DNA of 64,000 nucleotides from Blastomonas aquatica. Its GTDB lineage: Bacteria > Pseudomonadota > Alphaproteobacteria > Sphingomonadales > Sphingomonadaceae. The position numbers and the translations under genes were made by a program. Where the stretch lies: assembly GCF_014639875.1 (NCBI RefSeq), contig NZ_BMGD01000001.1, forward strand, positions 186,001 through 250,000, in the 5' to 3' direction. Shown one piece after another: positions 1 through 9,253 of the stretch (the first letter of the stretch is position 1; each line of letters begins with the position of its first letter). Below the pieces are notes generated by a model. It did no database searches. It had not been told where the DNA came from and saw only the letters and a program-made list of their open reading frames with translations.

Positions 1-244
1 CATCAAGCGCCTCACCGATGTTGGCACGCGCCTGCTCGGTCCAGTCGGCATTGGGTTCGAACAGGCCGCCGGTCGATTGCTCGCCCACCCGCATCGTCGG
101 ACGCAGCAGCAGGATTTTCTTGCCGCTTTGGGCTGGGAGGTTGAACCCCTGCCGCGTAGCGGATCGCTCCTGCGCGCAGACCGGCCCGGCAGCAAGCGCC
201 AGGATCGCAAACGCGCCAAGTAAGTGAAAAATGGATGTCCGCAT
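1..244 (-). CDS. Secreted hypothetical protein, C-terminus beyond window edge
   Basis: Partial gene: 81 codons are visible and the frame is open at the window edge. The protein starts with a signal peptide (MRTSIFHLLGAFAILALAAG, cleavage likely after VCA-QE). The mature part contains LLLRPTMRVGEQSTGGLFEP and WTEQARANIGEAL, which I do not link to a named family. A G-rich stretch about 7 bases upstream of the ATG at 244 can serve as ribosome-binding site. The product is likely exported to the periplasm or envelope. Function unknown. Confidence 0.7.
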   Translation of the reverse strand, partial: MRTSIFHLLGAFAILALAAGPVCAQERSATRQGFNLPAQSGKKILLLRPTMRVGEQSTGGLFEPNADWTEQARANIGEALD

Positions 245-368
245 GCGTGCCCCCCGCAATAGGCACGACGATAGTCCCGGCCGCGGGCGGTGCACCAGCT
301 ATTATCGCGCGATAGCTCCAATCTGGATGAAGTTGTTCGGCATCGCCCGCCGAATATCGAACCGCAGC

Positions 369-1052
369 TCAGCGCGCACCGAACAATGCAGAGCCGATCC
401 GGACATGCGTCGCGCCGAGCCGCACAGCGGTCTCGAAATCCCCCGACATGCCGATGCTGAGCTGGTCGAGCCCTGCATCGCGCGCCAGCTTGGCGAGCAG
501 CGCGAAATACGGCGCCGGTTCGACATCGGCAGGCGGGACCGCCATCAGACCGACAATCGGCAGCCCGAGCGCATGGACCTTGTCGAGGAACTGCGGCAGA
601 TCGGCGATCGCGCAGCCGCCCTTCTGATCTTCTTCGCCGATATTGACCTGAACGAAGCATGGAACGCGCCTGCCCGCCTTGTCCATTGCATCGGCGAGCG
701 CCTTGGCGAGCGACGGGCGATCGACCGAGTGGATGCAATCGAACAGCGCGACCGCATCATCGGCCTTGTTCGATTGCAGCTGGCCGACCATGTGCAGCTC
801 AAGCCCGGGGTGCTGTTCGCGCAGCGCAGGAAATTTGGCTTGCGCCTCCTGCACCCGGTTTTCGCCGAACACTAGCTGGCCTTGCGCGATCAGCTCCTCG
901 ATCGCTTCGACAGGCTTGGTCTTGGAGATCGCGATCAGCGTCGTCGATCCGGCCGGGCGCCTGGCGATCTTTTCCGATTGCGCGATGGCGGCACGGATGC
1001 CGGCGAGCGGGGTTGCGGGGGCGGCAGATGGGGACGGGCTATCCATGGTCAT
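369..1052 (-). CDS. yggS: YggS/PLPBP family pyridoxal phosphate homeostasis protein
   Basis: Cytosolic PLP-binding protein of 227 residues, the usual family size. The fold-type III alanine-racemase-like signature is present: AISKTKP with the presumed PLP lysine K44, FGENRVQEA (about 70-79), HMVGQLQSNK, and the C-terminal LSIGMSGDFETAVRLGATHVRIGSALFG phosphate-binding region. Family members buffer free PLP and affect amino-acid and keto-acid pools; no catalytic reaction is assigned. Two ATGs are possible (1052 and 1046) and neither has a Shine-Dalgarno sequence. The gene is divergent from the thiE-like gene, with only 23 bases between start codons. Confidence 0.93.
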   Translation of the reverse strand: MTMDSPSPSAAPATPLAGIRAAIAQSEKIARRPAGSTTLIAISKTKPVEAIEELIAQGQLVFGENRVQEAQAKFPALREQHPGLELHMVGQLQSNKADDAVALFDCIHSVDRPSLAKALADAMDKAGRRVPCFVQVNIGEEDQKGGCAIADLPQFLDKVHALGLPIVGLMAVPPADVEPAPYFALLAKLARDAGLDQLSIGMSGDFETAVRLGATHVRIGSALFGAR

Positions 1053-1078
1053 GACCCGGGGCTATAAGCCGGGTCATG
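1050..1078. promoter_or_regulatory. Perfect inverted repeat holding both divergent start codons; candidate bidirectional leaderless promoter
   Basis: CATGACCCGG (1050-1059) and CCGGGTCATG (1069-1078) form a 10-bp perfect inverted repeat around GGCTATAAG. The left arm contains the yggS ATG on the minus strand and the right arm the thiE-like ATG on the plus strand. TATAAG (1063-1068) lies 8 bases before the plus ATG, and on the minus strand TTATAG lies 10 bases before the other ATG. Both therefore sit where a -10 element would start leaderless mRNAs. No Shine-Dalgarno precedes either start. The promoter role is inferred. Confidence 0.5.
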
Positions 1079-1630
1079 TCCCGCCGCCAGCCCGGAAAAT
1101 CAGTCGTCCCCCGACTTTGGCTGATCACCGACGCGCGCAACGATGCCCGGCTCGAGCGCGCCATCGCGCGGTTGCCGCTCGGCGCAGGGCTTATCTTTCG
1201 GCATTATCATCTTCCGCCAGATGAACGCCGCGCGCGCTTCGATCGGCTGGCGCGGCTGATCCGCACGCGGGGCGGGGTGATCGTGCTGGCGGGCGACGGG
1301 CCAACAGCGCGCCGCTGGCGCGCAGACGGCTGCTACGGCGCGCCAGGTGACGGCACTGCTGGCGGATTGCTCCGGCTGGTGACGGTGCATGATATGGCCG
1401 AGCTGCGGCGCGGCAACACGAACCGCGGCCCGTCGCTGGCGCTGATCTCTCCGGTGTTTGCCACGCGCACGCACCCGGGCGGCGCAACGCTTGGCGTCCC
1501 GAGGTTCGCCACCCTCGCACGGCTTTCGCGGCACCGGGTCATCGCACTGGGCGGAATGACGCGGGCACGGGCGCGGCATGTCGGTGCGATCATCGACGGC
1601 TGGGCTGCGATCGACGGTCTGTCAGATTAA
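1076..1630 (+). CDS. Thiamine phosphate synthase/TenI family protein
   Basis: 184-residue TIM-barrel protein of the ThiE/TenI superfamily, shorter than typical ThiE (about 210). Visible signatures are PRLWLITDARND near the N-terminus, the strand-6 region ALISPVFATRTHPGGATLG, and VIALGGMTRARARHVG. The usual ThiE segment carrying the LREK-type motif reads FRHYHLPPDERRARFDR here, so synthase activity is uncertain and a TenI-like or regulatory role is possible. There is no Shine-Dalgarno before the ATG. No other thiamine gene or TPP riboswitch is nearby. Confidence 0.8.
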   Translation: MSRRQPGKSVVPRLWLITDARNDARLERAIARLPLGAGLIFRHYHLPPDERRARFDRLARLIRTRGGVIVLAGDGPTARRWRADGCYGAPGDGTAGGLLRLVTVHDMAELRRGNTNRGPSLALISPVFATRTHPGGATLGVPRFATLARLSRHRVIALGGMTRARARHVGAIIDGWAAIDGLSD

Positions 1631-1722
1631 ATCCGCCGCTCACCTCACACCCCGCGGCTGCGCTGCAAGGTTTCGTTCGACTCAGGCTTTGCTGATCAAG
1701 CACGGATGCTGGCTCCCAAAAT

Positions 1723-2136
1723 TCAGCCTCCAGAAAATACCGGGAAGCACGCATTCGCTTGAAGTCGCTCCGGGAGGACTCCAAAACCGGCAATCGGCGA
1801 TGAAAATGGGATGGAGATCGCAACCTCATGCGAATTGACCTGCCCGCGGCAAGTCCCCCCCGAAGTGGCCGCCACCGCCCCTGGTGCAACTGTGATGGCG
1901 TAATCGCGGGCGCGCGCTACCGCAAAGGTGACCCGCTGCTGCTGGGTACCACAAGCTTCATCCAGCGCCATGCAGCGAGCGGTATGAAACGCAACTTCAG
2001 TCAATGTCTGACGGGTCCAGTAAGCGCGCCCGAACTCTATCAGGCCAAACAGCATCGCGATGAACAAGGGAGCCAGCAGCGCAAACTCGAGTATAGCAGC
2101 TCCGCTGGAGGAACGCATCAGTCTGCGCAGGTTCAT
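1723..2136 (-). CDS. TadE-like pilus assembly protein
   Basis: 137 residues with the TadE layout: a short basic N-terminus (MNLRRLMRSSSG), then GAAILEFALLAPLFIAMLFG, the hydrophobic pseudopilin-like helix with the conserved Glu at about residue 17, then an extracytoplasmic domain with several cysteines (34-50, 98, 131). TadE-type minor pilins support Flp/Tad pilus assembly at the inner membrane. It is last in a three-gene minus-strand operon and its ATG overlaps the preceding stop (ATGA). The core Tad machinery (tadA/B/C, rcpA) is not in the window. Confidence 0.85.
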   Translation of the reverse strand: MNLRRLMRSSSGAAILEFALLAPLFIAMLFGLIEFGRAYWTRQTLTEVAFHTARCMALDEACGTQQQRVTFAVARARDYAITVAPGAVAATSGGTCRGQVNSHEVAISIPFSSPIAGFGVLPERLQANACFPVFSGG

Positions 2137-2636
2137 TGCAGCCTCACAGTTGCGGTCTGGGACAAATTTGATTCAACGCCTTCCTTGGGCAACAATGCTG
2201 GACTGAACGGCTGACTTGCGGTGATCGTGAGATAATACCCAGCATTCACCCCCGAAGTCATGTTCGATCCAGAACACGGGGCGCCACATTGCCGGGTCAC
2301 GAATGTGCCTTCGTGGGAAAGGCAGGCGCACGTGCGATTTAGGTTGGTGCAGCTGTTCGCCACGCCGTTACAGCTGATGGTCACCGCCAACGCATCGTCG
2401 TTGGCGAGCGCTCGCACGTAGCTCGTCAGTTCATTAAATTTGACATCGTCACGCTGATCAAAGGCCTGGAGGCTGGCGGCCGAGACCGCTGAGCCCATTT
2501 GCGCGCGATTGAAAATCATCTCGCCCAGATCAAACGCTCCAAGAGCAGTGATGAAAAACAGCATAACCCAAAGCGCAAATTCAACCGCAACGCTGCCTTT
2601 GCTGTCGGATCGCAGGGATTTTAATAGATTTGCCAT
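2133..2636 (-). CDS. TadE/TadG-like pilus assembly protein
   Basis: 167 residues from the ATG at 2636, which lies one base after the stop of the upstream tadG-like gene (TGATATG) and so is probably translationally coupled. An in-frame extension upstream would overlap the neighbour and is rejected. SKGSVAVEFALWVMLFFITAL forms the TadE-type membrane helix with its conserved Glu. The outer domain has at least eight cysteines in the central third (CNGVANSC, CAC, CGAPC), suggesting disulfide bonding in the periplasm. It is probably a minor pseudopilin working with the two neighbours. Confidence 0.85.
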   Translation of the reverse strand: MANLLKSLRSDSKGSVAVEFALWVMLFFITALGAFDLGEMIFNRAQMGSAVSAASLQAFDQRDDVKFNELTSYVRALANDDALAVTISCNGVANSCTNLNRTCACLSHEGTFVTRQCGAPCSGSNMTSGVNAGYYLTITASQPFSPALLPKEGVESNLSQTATVRLQ

Positions 2637-2637
2637 A

Positions 2638-4686
2638 TCAGCGCACCAAGCGGATGGTTTTGCCACCGCTGCCTCCTCCGCCATAGGCTTCGGTCATCGT
2701 GCGGCAGGCAGACCCTGCCGCAGCGCCACCTGTCGCTGCAATCGTCTTGGCAATCAGAGTGAAGCATTGGCCCTCCGACAGATTGGTGCTGCCTCCGCTC
2801 ATGGTGAGGCTGGAATTTGGCAAGTGTACGGTGCCCACAAAGATGCTTTGTGCGCCAGCGGCCCAGTTTGTGTTGGCACTCGTCAATGAATGGAGCAGCA
2901 GGTCTCGGATCTGGCCGCCGGGTACAGACGCGTCGGGTGCGATCAGCTTTGTGCGTGCGCCTCCCGCCAAATTGAGCGTGCCGCTTGTGATGAATGTGAC
3001 ATCGACCCCTGCCATGTCGAACCCGCTCACTGATACTCCATTGATCATCTGCCCCCAAGTGATCCCAGTGTAGGGCGAGGTGAAGGGCCAAGTTGTCCCG
3101 CCTGTCCCGTTGGTGAAGTTGCCGCCAATGGTGTAGCGCCCTGCTCCGAACAACGCTGATCCAGCAATGGTCATGTTGCCGTTGATGAAGTGATTGGCGG
3201 TTATGGGAAAACGGATACGACTGCCGCCTGCGGTTGAAATGTGGCCATTGGTGCTGAATGGGCCATCGCCCATGAACATGCGCCCGCTGCCTTGCAAATT
3301 GATCGCGGTTCCGTTGCTTCGCGGACCGATCAGAAAGCTGCCATTCCCGATGGAAAGCTCGGAGTTGCCCCCGATGTCGATCCCTTCATTCGCCTGAAAG
3401 GCACCATCGCCAGCGACCACGAAACCGCCGCCGGATATGTTGAAACTGCGGAACAGGTGTTGCCCATTCCCCATCTGCAAGCTCGCCCCTCCACCGATGG
3501 TGATCGGTGCGTTGACGATCACATCGCCGTCGCCCTTCAGGTTACTGCCTGTAAAAGTAGCTGTTCCGCTGCCGATGTGGAGTGCGCCATTGCCAATGCG
3601 AACACCGCTCGAACCACTGTTGAACCCGCCATTGACGAACAGGTTGACGTCACCAAACACCACACTGCTTCCGCCGTTGGCAAAGCCATTCTTGATTGTG
3701 ATCGTCGAACCTGAGGCAAAATTGACATTGATCCCGCCTGCAACGGTAAGGCGTTCGATAGTGTAGTTGCCGGCCGGCACATTGTATGTGTTGCTGGTGC
3801 CGACGCGAAATCCTGCGACATTGCTGGCCGGCGACCAGTTAAAATCCCAGTTGCTGCCGCTGGGCGTTGCAGGGTTAGCAAGGCTTGGTATTGCGGTGAA
3901 GGTGCCGAGCAACGATCGGGCTGTAACAAGTTCGGCATTATCGGCCCAAGGGTCGATCAGGCTGGTCGACGTGTTGACCCGTTTGTCCGCAGACGGAACG
4001 TTGTTGTTCCACGCCGGGGTTGAAAAGCTTGTGGCGAAGCGCAGGCTGTTTGCGTTGAGCGTGCCCCATTCATTCAGGATTTGTCCTGCGCCCGAAATAA
4101 TATCAGCCGCACGCATCAGCGAGCCAGCATTGTTCACCTGCCCCACCGCAGCGATTGAACAATCTGGCGCATTGATTGTGCCGCCTCCTTCTGTGCGCAG
4201 GGCATTGCTGCCGTTGCTTAATGCAAGAAAGCATGGCGTGGCGAAGGGTGGCTCGCCAGAAACGACGGCGAATGACTCGCTCCCCACCGTGAACGAAGCC
4301 GGCGCGCCCACGACCCGTGCAAGAGTAAATGGCAACTGCGCCGTCACTGTAACTTTAACCGACAGATCGCCGGAATTGGGAAAGTCGTTGACCAGCTGCG
4401 CAGTTACATTGGCGTCGGGTAGTCCGTTCCCAACCGCAAGGTCGCGCGCAATGGCGCTGAGATTAGCCGGATTGTTGCTCGATTGGTAAGCAAGGGCAGC
4501 GCCCAGCGCCGCTGAATCGGCGACCCGCTGGGTAACCATGCGCTGCTCAAGGCCGCGGCCAAGGTCCACCGCAAGACCCAATCCACCCAGAACGACGGGC
4601 AGGCTGAGGCCAGCGATCAACCCGACACTGCCGTCGGTATGACGGAGCAACTCCGTCATTCTTCGCACAAGATTGGGGGACATCAT
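2638..4686 (-). CDS. TadG-like pilus protein with long glycine-rich beta-solenoid-like domain
   Basis: 682 residues, beginning MMSPN (the second Met is an alternative start). Residues 1-50 match the TadG/TadE N-terminal region: a basic segment, a hydrophobic helix around 20-42, then LEQRMVTQRVADSAALGAAL, typical of the post-helix coil. Residues 60-145 resemble the TadG linker domain. From about 155 to 600 the chain is low in charge and rich in Gly, Asn, Ser and Thr, with short strand-turn units such as GDGDVIVN, GGGASLQMGNG and GNSELSIGNGSFLIG, suggesting a right-handed beta-solenoid. It is the first gene of the pilus operon. An exported adhesive or tip function is inferred. Confidence 0.75.
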   Translation of the reverse strand: MMSPNLVRRMTELLRHTDGSVGLIAGLSLPVVLGGLGLAVDLGRGLEQRMVTQRVADSAALGAALAYQSSNNPANLSAIARDLAVGNGLPDANVTAQLVNDFPNSGDLSVKVTVTAQLPFTLARVVGAPASFTVGSESFAVVSGEPPFATPCFLALSNGSNALRTEGGGTINAPDCSIAAVGQVNNAGSLMRAADIISGAGQILNEWGTLNANSLRFATSFSTPAWNNNVPSADKRVNTSTSLIDPWADNAELVTARSLLGTFTAIPSLANPATPSGSNWDFNWSPASNVAGFRVGTSNTYNVPAGNYTIERLTVAGGINVNFASGSTITIKNGFANGGSSVVFGDVNLFVNGGFNSGSSGVRIGNGALHIGSGTATFTGSNLKGDGDVIVNAPITIGGGASLQMGNGQHLFRSFNISGGGFVVAGDGAFQANEGIDIGGNSELSIGNGSFLIGPRSNGTAINLQGSGRMFMGDGPFSTNGHISTAGGSRIRFPITANHFINGNMTIAGSALFGAGRYTIGGNFTNGTGGTTWPFTSPYTGITWGQMINGVSVSGFDMAGVDVTFITSGTLNLAGGARTKLIAPDASVPGGQIRDLLLHSLTSANTNWAAGAQSIFVGTVHLPNSSLTMSGGSTNLSEGQCFTLIAKTIAATGGAAAGSACRTMTEAYGGGGSGGKTIRLVR

Positions 4687-5193
4687 GGCTGAAGGCTCGC
4701 AAATCGATAGCGACCGGACAATGCCAGTTGCTTTCGAAGCATGGAGATATCAGGCCAGGTCTAAAGCAAGGTTAATGCAACCATTATATCGCAAATTTGG
4801 ATGCGACTGACGACAGAAGACTGGCAGGCAGTCACTTTGCGTCTTGTGATCGGGTTCGAAAAACGAACGATGATGATCGTGGCATGTTCCATCGAGCCGC
4901 CCCGACCTTGGCGAAGGCCCGCTATAGGGTCGGCCTTGCTGCATGCGCTTCGACGCCCTGGGGCTGAAGCTCCGTATCTCAGAGCTTGGCTTGAACTGGA
5001 TACAGCTATGAGCGGGGTCGGTGAGACCAGTCCAGCGATAGTGTCACCCGCCGAGAGGCCGCTTTTGCGTAAAGACCTGAAATACGCAAGGACCAACCGC
5101 GCTGTTGCCACTGGCACCGGATGCGACGGCAAGGGATTGAACGCCTGCCTTCGCAGGAGACCGAGATGGAGCGCTTAGGAAACGCTCGAAGGA
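4687..5193. other. Intergenic stretch without a convincing gene
   Basis: About 500 bases between the tadG-like start and the end of the next minus-strand gene. Open frames on both strands have no recognisable protein, no good ribosome-binding site and poor codon character. Small dyads are visible: CCGACC/GGGTCGG around 4902-4935, TTGCGTA/TACGCAA around 5067-5091, CCTGC/GCAGG around 5146-5159, and GAGCG/CGCTC (5169-5187) just past the gene ending at 5194. The left end should hold the promoter of the tad operon. A small RNA is possible but not supported by any known family motif. Confidence 0.4.
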
Positions 5194-5925
5194 TCAGAAG
5201 CGGAATTCGGTTCCGACGTACACAGCTTGGCTGTCATACTGTTCGTTGGTCAGGCCGGTCAGGCGATCCCGCTCGCTGCGCAGGCGGATGCCAGCGGTGA
5301 CATCGAGATTGCGGGTGACCTTGTACGCGCCGCCAACGTCAAGCGAGTAGCTGCCCTGGTCGTTGAACGGACGAACCGCACGGGTGGTCGGCGCCTGGAT
5401 GTCGTCCAGTTCGATCCGCGGGGTGAAACGGCTCTTGCGCGCCGAATCGCTGCGGCCAAGCTGGTCGATATCGGGCAGAGCCTCGTCCTGCTGGCGGATG
5501 CTGGCAGGCAGCGCAAACTTGGTGAAGCCCTTGGCCACGCCGAGGCTGAAGGCCGTCGGTGTGATCTGGACCAGACCTGTGCCCTGGCCGCCATCGCTGG
5601 CCAGGTCAGGGCGGATATTGATCGCCTTGGCCGAGTCGGGCCGGACGCGGACTGCAATGGTCAGCGCGCGGGTGCCATTGGTGGCAGAGGCAGCTGGCGT
5701 GAAGCGGAACATCTTGTCGCCGCGCAATGCCGAGAACTTGAGCTTATCGGCAAGCCGGGGGTCAACCGATGCCGGGGTGAACGATCCGATGCCGCCACGG
5801 ACATCAATCGACACGGGACGCGAGTCGAAGCCGGACGAAAATGCCAGCGCAATCGACGGCACCAACGCCGCGGAGCTGAGCAAAAGCCCCGAAATCGCCA
5901 ATTTTTTAAACACACCCGCGTTCAT
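5194..5925 (-). CDS. Exported beta-strand-rich protein, probably outer-membrane associated
   Basis: 243 residues with a signal peptide (hydrophobic about 8-27, ...SIALA-FSS). The C-terminus alternates residues as in an outer-membrane strand and ends in aromatic Phe (AVYVGTEFRF). The segment DVTAGIRLRSERDRL also looks like a barrel strand, but the chain is short for a full porin. No named family is recognised. It stands alone between two long intergenic stretches. A small OmpA/OmpX-like barrel or surface protein is a reasonable guess. Confidence 0.7.
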   Translation of the reverse strand: MNAGVFKKLAISGLLLSSAALVPSIALAFSSGFDSRPVSIDVRGGIGSFTPASVDPRLADKLKFSALRGDKMFRFTPAASATNGTRALTIAVRVRPDSAKAINIRPDLASDGGQGTGLVQITPTAFSLGVAKGFTKFALPASIRQQDEALPDIDQLGRSDSARKSRFTPRIELDDIQAPTTRAVRPFNDQGSYSLDVGGAYKVTRNLDVTAGIRLRSERDRLTGLTNEQYDSQAVYVGTEFRF

Positions 5926-6252
5926 GATTCAATTCCGACCCCACTTCGTCCCTGATCAACGTGTTACCACAAAATCAGGTTCCTGAATGCCCAATGCCCG
6001 GCATACCAAAATTTAATCTCAGACCGTTGCATACAATCCACAATGTCGATCGACCTTGCCCCTGCGGGCACTGCCAAGCGACGCTCTGGACCACCTCCCC
6101 AGACGCTGCGGACAAGCCGCTACACCCAAGAATACCGGGCGATAACTTGCTGGTGCATGAACGCGCGAGGCAGTGCGCTTGTGCTTGCCCAAGGCTATAA
6201 AGCAATTATAGAAGGCCGCTGTTTCTCGCGTCAGTTGTGTAAGGATTTTGTC
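5926..6252. other. Divergent intergenic region
   Basis: 327 bases between divergent genes. No coding potential is convincing: the frame upstream of the DUF3576 lipoprotein can be extended leftwards, but that part lacks a ribosome-binding site and would destroy the lipoprotein signal. It should contain promoters for both flanking genes; a candidate for the rightward gene is listed separately. Confidence 0.45.
6185..6212 (+). promoter_or_regulatory. Candidate sigma-70-type promoter for the DUF3576 lipoprotein
   Basis: TTGCCC (6185-6190), a 16-base spacer and TATAGA (6207-6212) precede the ATG at 6253 by about 40 bases. The surrounding DNA is locally AT-rich in an otherwise GC-rich window. Pattern match only. 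Confidence 0.35.
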
Positions 6253-6696
6253 ATGCCTGTTCTTCCTTTTGCCCGCGCCGCGATCGGTGCTGTCGGCACG
6301 CTGACGCTGCTTTCCGCATGTGGCGGCGGCCAGGAACGGCCTGAGGCAGACCTTGCCGCCAGCCAGGTGACCACCATCGGCGTCAACAGCTATCTGTGGC
6401 GCGCATCGCTTGACGCCCTGTCGTTCATGCCGCTGTTGCAGGCAGACAGCGCAGGCGGCGTGATCGTGACCGACTGGTATGCCAACCCGCAGACCCCGGG
6501 TGAACGGATGAAGGTCACCGTTTCGATCCTCGACCAGGATCTGCGCGCCGATGCGCTGCGCGTCGCTGCCAGCCGCCAGGTTAACCAGACCGGCCAGTGG
6601 GTCGATGCCCCGGTCCGCGCCGCCACTGTGCAGAAGCTGGAAGAAGTCATCCTCACCAAGGCCCGCGATTTGCGCCAATCTGCTATTCGCGAATAA
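6253..6696 (+). CDS. DUF3576 domain lipoprotein
   Basis: 147 residues. The ATG at 6253 is preferred because it opens a lipoprotein signal with lipobox LLSAC (Cys23) and follows AAGGA. The rest matches DUF3576 (GVNSYLWRASLDALSFMPL, VIVTDWYANP, RMKVTVSILDQDLRADALRV), a family found in alphaproteobacteria, often next to leuS. It is probably anchored in the outer membrane facing the periplasm; the molecular role is not known. It ends 24 bases before leuS and is likely co-transcribed with it. Confidence 0.88.
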   Translation: MPVLPFARAAIGAVGTLTLLSACGGGQERPEADLAASQVTTIGVNSYLWRASLDALSFMPLLQADSAGGVIVTDWYANPQTPGERMKVTVSILDQDLRADALRVAASRQVNQTGQWVDAPVRAATVQKLEEVILTKARDLRQSAIRE

Positions 6697-6720
6697 CCTC
6701 ACCCCTCCAGAGGCGATACA

Positions 6721-9231
6721 ATGAACGAGAAGACGCGGTTCAATCCGCTGGCCGCCGATTCCCGCTGGCAATCGGTGTGGGACGACCGTCAGTCCTTCAA
6801 GGCGGACAGCAACAGCGCCAAGAAAAAGGCGTACGTGCTCGAGATGTTTCCCTATCCATCGGGACGCATCCATATCGGCCATGTCCGCAACTACACCATG
6901 GGCGATGTCATCGCGCGCTATCGCCGGATGCAGGGCTTTGAAGTGCTGCACCCGATGGGCTGGGACGCCTTTGGCATGCCTGCGGAAAACGCCGCGATGG
7001 AAAAGGGCGTCCACCCCGGCGGCTGGACCCGCGACAACATTGCCGCGATGCGCAAGCAGCTCAAACGGCTGGGCTTCGCGCTAGACTGGAGCCGAGAGCT
7101 GGCCACCTGCGAGCCCGAATATTACGGCCACGAACAGGCGCTGTTCCTCGATCTGTATGCCGCTGGCCTTGTCTATCGTAAGGAAAGCGCGGTCAACTGG
7201 GACCCGGTCGACCAGACCGTGCTCGCCAACGAACAGGTCATCGACGGCAAGGGCTGGCGCTCGGGCGCGCAGGTCGAACGGCGCAAGCTTAGCCAGTGGT
7301 TCCTCAAGATTACCGATTTCGCCGACGAGCTGCTCGAGGGCCTGGATACCTTGGGCGACTGGCCCGAAAAGGTCCGCTCGATGCAGGCGAACTGGATCGG
7401 CAAGTCGCAGGGGCTCACGTTCAGCTTCAACGTGACGGGCTCTGAGACGATCCCGGTCTATTCCACCCGGCCAGACACCATCTTTGGCGCGAGCTTTGTC
7501 GCGATCGCCGCCGACCACCCCATTGCGCAAGCCATCGCGGCGGACAATCCGCAAGCCGCCGCGTTCATCGAGCGATGCAAGGCCGGCGGCACCACCGCAG
7601 CCGAGCTGGAGACCGCCGAGAAATTGGGCTTCGATACCGGGTTGCGTGCGATCCATCCGTTCGACCTCAGCTGGGAACTGCCCGTGTTCATTGCCAATTT
7701 CGTGCTGATGGACTATGGCACCGGCGCGGTGATGGGCGTGCCGGCACATGATCAGCGCGATCTCGATTTCGCGCGCAAATACATGCTGCCGGTGCCGCGT
7801 GTCGTTGCAGCCGAGGGTGACGAGGACGTCGCTATCCAGACCGAGGCCTATACCGGCCCCGGGCGGATCATCAATTCCAGCTTCCTTGATGGCATGGGCG
7901 TCGATGAGGCCAAGGCGGCCGTCATCGAACGCGCCGAGGCCGAAGGCTGGGGCGAAGGCACCACCGTATGGCGGCTGCGCGATTGGGGCGTCTCGCGCCA
8001 GCGCTATTGGGGCACGCCGATCCCGTTCATCCATTGCGAAGCGTGCGGCGTCGTTCCGGTGCCCAAGGACCAACTGCCCGTCGTGCTGCCAGAGGATGTC
8101 AGCTTCGAGATCCCCGGCAATCCGCTGGCGCGTCACCCGACGTGGAAGCATGTCGATTGCCCGAAATGCGGCAAGCCTGCGCAGCGTGAAACCGACACGC
8201 TCGACACCTTCGTCGATTCGAGCTGGTACTTCCTGCGCTTTGCCAGCCAGCCGACCGACAAGCCGTTCGATCGCGCCGAGATCGCCAAATGGCTGCCCGT
8301 GGGCCAGTATATCGGCGGGGTCGAGCATGCGATCCTGCATTTGCTCTACGCCCGCTTCTGGACGCGTGCGCTGGCCCGGATCGACAAGCTGGATGTCGCC
8401 GAACCGTTCGCCAGCCTGTTCACGCAAGGCATGGTGACGCACCAGACCTGGCAGGACACCCATGGCAAATGGCTGGGCCCCGACCAGGTCGAAAAGCGCG
8501 GTGAGGACTGGATCATCACCGACACCGGCGAGGCGGCGATTGCCGGCCGGGTCGAGAAGATGTCCAAGTCCAAGAAGAACGTGGTCGATCCCGACGAGAT
8601 CGTGAACCAGTACGGCGCCGATGCGGTGCGCTGGTTCATGCTGTCCGACAGCCCGCCCGAGCGCGATCTGCCGTGGAGCGAAGCGGGCATCGAAGGCTGC
8701 TGGCGTTTCGTCCAGCGGCTGTGGCGGGTGTTCAACTCGGTCGAGGCCGCCGAAGGGCAGGACAAGCCGCTCGAGCGCAAGCTGCACCAGACGATCGATC
8801 TGATCGGCAAGGATATCGAGGCGCTGGCCTTCAACAAGGCAGTGGCGCGGCTGTACGAACTGACCAACGCGATCGAGAAGGCGGAGAAATCCGCCAGCCG
8901 CAATATCGCCATCCGCGCGCTTGCCCGGCTGGTCGCGCCGATGGTGCCGCATCTGGCCGAAGAGGCCTGGGAGCTGATGGAAGGCCACGGCCTGATCGCC
9001 GATGCCGCTTGGCCCGAGGTCGATCCTGCCCTGCTGGTCGAGGACGAGGTCACCATCGCGGTGCAGATCAAGGGCAAATTGCGCGATACGCTGACCGTGG
9101 CCAAGGGCCTGCCCAACGAAGAGCTCGAACGGCTTGCGCTGGCGTCGGACAAGGTGCAGCGTAGCCTCGACGGCGCAGAGATCCGCAAGGTGATCGTGGT
9201 GCCTGACCGGCTGGTCAATCTGGTGGTGTGA
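6721..9231 (+). CDS. leuS: Leucine--tRNA ligase
   Basis: 836 residues, the expected size for bacterial LeuRS. It charges tRNA-Leu in the cytosol. The class I signatures are exact: HIGH at residues 51-54 (within [13 protein letters not shown]) and KMSKS at 613-617. The editing (CP1) domain lies between, including [18 protein letters not shown] and [15 protein letters not shown]. The zinc-type segment [12 protein letters not shown]...CPKCGKP and the WYFLR region are present, followed by the anticodon-binding C-terminus. The start follows GAGGCGATACA. lptE and holA follow. Confidence 0.98.
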   Translation: MNEKTRFNPLAADSRWQSVWDDRQSFKADSNSAKKKAYVLEMFPYPSGRIHIGHVRNYTMGDVIARYRRMQGFEVLHPMGWDAFGMPAENAAMEKGVHPGGWTRDNIAAMRKQLKRLGFALDWSRELATCEPEYYGHEQALFLDLYAAGLVYRKESAVNWDPVDQTVLANEQVIDGKGWRSGAQVERRKLSQWFLKITDFADELLEGLDTLGDWPEKVRSMQANWIGKSQGLTFSFNVTGSETIPVYSTRPDTIFGASFVAIAADHPIAQAIAADNPQAAAFIERCKAGGTTAAELETAEKLGFDTGLRAIHPFDLSWELPVFIANFVLMDYGTGAVMGVPAHDQRDLDFARKYMLPVPRVVAAEGDEDVAIQTEAYTGPGRIINSSFLDGMGVDEAKAAVIERAEAEGWGEGTTVWRLRDWGVSRQRYWGTPIPFIHCEACGVVPVPKDQLPVVLPEDVSFEIPGNPLARHPTWKHVDCPKCGKPAQRETDTLDTFVDSSWYFLRFASQPTDKPFDRAEIAKWLPVGQYIGGVEHAILHLLYARFWTRALARIDKLDVAEPFASLFTQGMVTHQTWQDTHGKWLGPDQVEKRGEDWIITDTGEAAIAGRVEKMSKSKKNVVDPDEIVNQYGADAVRWFMLSDSPPERDLPWSEAGIEGCWRFVQRLWRVFNSVEAAEGQDKPLERKLHQTIDLIGKDIEALAFNKAVARLYELTNAIEKAEKSASRNIAIRALARLVAPMVPHLAEEAWELMEGHGLIADAAWPEVDPALLVEDEVTIAVQIKGKLRDTLTVAKGLPNEELERLALASDKVQRSLDGAEIRKVIVVPDRLVNLVV

Positions 9232-9253
9232 TGGTGATGAACGTTTTCTCTGC

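Noticed and set aside
4761-5178. Overlapping 123- and 125-codon frames on opposite strands in the 4.7-5.2 kb gap
   Set aside because: No ribosome-binding site, no recognisable family, atypical composition for a protein on either strand.
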